This document shows positions 32,490 to 33,322 of a stretch of 33,322 nucleotides of DNA, piece by piece. The position numbers were made by a program, and so were the translations under genes. Origin of the DNA: Myxococcales bacterium (GTDB taxonomy: Bacteria; Myxococcota_A; UBA9042; GCA-2863065); assembly GCA_018780435.1 (NCBI GenBank), contig JADMJS010000745.1, positions 1 to 33,322 of the forward strand. The letters run 5' to 3'. Within the stretch, counting starts at the first letter, position 1. The number at the start of each line of letters is the position of its first letter. The notes under the pieces are model-generated. The model was not told the origin of the DNA, searched no databases, and saw only the letters and a list, made by a program, of their open reading frames with translations.

Positions 32490-32537
32490 TTGATTCGCCG
32501 TGGATCGAGCGATATCGTCCAGTCCAGAGGCGATATC
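32490..32537 (+). promoter_or_regulatory. Promoter/operator of the right-hand VapBC module
   Basis: GCGATATC occurs at 32509-32516 and again at 32530-32537, exactly 21 bp apart (two helical turns), and each contains the palindrome GATATC. The second copy abuts the antitoxin ATG. A weak promoter TTGATT (32490) and TATCGT (32513) with a 17-bp spacer overlaps the first copy. Spacing and position suggest cooperative binding by the RHH antitoxin. Confidence 0.5.
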
Positions 32538-32777
32538 ATGATACGAACCATCATCTCACTCGAACCCGACGACAAGCGGTGGCTCGACCGTGTCGCTGAG
32601 GCAGAGCAAACGTCGATGGCTGAGGTGGTCAGACGGGCGGTCCGACTGATGAGGGCCAGCGCTCCCCCACTCGATGCGTCGTTTCAAGACCTCCTTCAAG
32701 TGACGAGAGGAACGTGGAAAGAGGGCGACGGACTCGCGTACCAGAACAAGACCAGGGCGGAATGGGATGGCCGCTGA
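32538..32777 (+). CDS. vapB: Ribbon-helix-helix antitoxin (VapB-like), 79 aa
   Basis: The protein starts at the ATG at 32538 (MIRTIISLEPDDKRWLDRVA), the strand and helix 1 of an RHH domain, with helix 2 in TSMAEVVRRAVRLMRASAPP. The tail, with TRGTWKEGDGLAYQNKTRAE, is the toxin-binding part and matches the common VapB ending R-G-x-W-x-x-G-D-G. An upstream in-frame ATG at 32490 would include the operator and is less likely. It overlaps the toxin by 11 bp. Confidence 0.86.
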   Translation: MIRTIISLEPDDKRWLDRVAEAEQTSMAEVVRRAVRLMRASAPPLDASFQDLLQVTRGTWKEGDGLAYQNKTRAEWDGR

Positions 32778-33147
32778 CGACTACGTCATTGATTCCGTCG
32801 TCATTATCGACCACCTCAACGGCCATGGTCGCGCCACTGCGTTCCTCGGGGCCACCGCTGGACGCGCTCACATAACGGCAGTGACGATGGCGGAGGTACT
32901 GGCAGGCTACGACCCGGGTCCGTCTCGAGATTCGGTCGAGAAGTTGCTCCAACGCTTTCCGCTGATCGTCGTCGATGGCGACGTGGCGAACCTGGCCGCG
33001 ACGCTTCGTCGATCGAATCGTTGGAAGCTGCCCGATGCGCTTCAGGCGGCGGCTGCGGTGAGTCGAGGCCATCGCCTCGTGACTCGCAATACAAAGGACT
33101 TTCCGCCAAGCGCTTACAACTGGGTGCACGTCCCGTACGAGCTCTAG
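32767..33147 (+). CDS. vapC: VapC toxin ribonuclease, 126 aa
   Basis: This is a PIN-domain protein with all the family residues: Asp9 (YVIDSVVII), Glu43 (TMAEVLAGY), Asp90 (KLPDALQAA) and Asp111 (VTRNTKDFP), which give the metal-binding active site. The N-x-K-D-F motif near the end is typical of VapC. The start at 32767 overlaps the end of the RHH antitoxin by 11 bp, as expected for a coupled pair. It should be an RNA endonuclease; substrate unknown. Nothing appears damaged, so this looks like a functional module. Confidence 0.88.
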   Translation: MAADDYVIDSVVIIDHLNGHGRATAFLGATAGRAHITAVTMAEVLAGYDPGPSRDSVEKLLQRFPLIVVDGDVANLAATLRRSNRWKLPDALQAAAAVSRGHRLVTRNTKDFPPSAYNWVHVPYEL

Positions 33148-33265
33148 AGGAGTCGCCGACCGCGAGCGCGCTCTTGTCGCCGGTCGCGAGCACCATAGGG
33201 CCGTGGCGGTTCGAGAAGGTTATGAGGAGCTGGCCCCGGGTGCCGGACTGCGGGTGCTCGCAGGC

Positions 33266-33322
33266 CTACTCCCGCCGAAGCGGAAACGCGAGCACCGTGC
33301 GCGTGAGCGACGGCATCGGGTC
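33266..33322 (-). CDS. C-terminal end of a gene running in from the right edge (partial)
   Basis: The last 18 codons seen read DPMPSLTRTVLAFPLRRE followed by TAG, and the frame is open to the window edge. The ending resembles that of the short ORF at 22082-22273 (VNVDLAFPVRRE). The piece is too short to identify. It is convergent with the VapC gene, 118 bp away. Confidence 0.35.
   Translation of the reverse strand, partial: DPMPSLTRTVLAFPLRRE

Noticed and set aside
33152..33191. Terminator after the right-hand vapC
   Set aside because: The two similar 16-mers GTCGCCGACCGCGAGC and GTCGCCGGTCGCGAGC are direct, not inverted, repeats, and there is no T tract.
1..33322. tRNA or rRNA genes
   Set aside because: No cloverleaf-like sequence with a T-loop GGTTCRANTCC in a suitable setting and no rRNA signature was seen on reading.

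Overview
The window is high-GC bacterial DNA that looks like a myxobacterium or close relative (Myxococcota, formerly Deltaproteobacteria). No rRNA, tRNA or ribosomal protein is present to place it, so this rests on gene content. The signs are a MYXO-CTERM surface protein (27575-30469), a very large Cys-rich/EGF/RCC1-repeat lipoprotein (22325-27430), an FGE-sulfatase (SUMF1) lipoprotein with an Asp/Pro/Thr-rich stalk, a fibrinogen-like secreted protein and a small lipoprotein with a CxxxC tail. Codon use and GC are similar throughout. The mobile-looking pieces sit at the two ends and around 11.6-18.3 kb.

Layout. 1-3.7 kb: an accessory patch with a truncated Phd/PIN toxin-antitoxin copy, a 157-bp fold-back (MITE-like) element with perfect 19-bp terminal inverted repeats, a 350-aa protein of unknown function, an intact Phd/PIN pair and a 249-aa unknown protein. 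3.7-10 kb, nearly all minus strand: a fibrinogen-like secreted protein, a secreted 191-aa protein, a DUF938/METTL26-type methyltransferase with a tiny coupled ORF, a DUF6036-like nucleotidyltransferase with a 105-aa partner, an HtrA-like protease without a signal peptide, a LuxR-type regulator with a degenerate receiver and a glycerolipid-type acyltransferase. 10.1-11.5 kb: the FGE lipoprotein. 11.7-18.3 kb: a DUF4143 ATPase remnant and a type III restriction-modification operon (mod then res). 18.5-22 kb: a secreted helical-repeat protein, a second, decayed copy of the fold-back element, a FrnE-type DsbA oxidoreductase and an RsuA/RluE-type pseudouridine synthase. 22.3-30.5 kb: two large convergent surface-protein genes. 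30.5-33.3 kb: a small lipoprotein and two further RHH/PIN toxin-antitoxin modules.

How the parts relate. The centre of the window is ordinary envelope and housekeeping content plus one phage-defence operon. The most unusual signal is in the flanks. In two places a single cargo gene lies between a broken and an intact direct-repeat copy of the start of a toxin-antitoxin locus: 56-353 with 2212-2509, and 30513-30641 with 31470-31598. In the second case the dead copy has lost both the -10 box and the ATG of the antitoxin. The fold-back element at 503-659 is flanked by a TTA duplication, one copy of which forms the stop codon of the neighbouring gene. A relative at about 20316-20449 shares an identical 34-nt hairpin tip. 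No obviously new multi-gene defence system was found; the best candidates for undescribed biology are the fold-back element family, the TA-flanked cargo arrangement, and several small ORFs beside TA loci.
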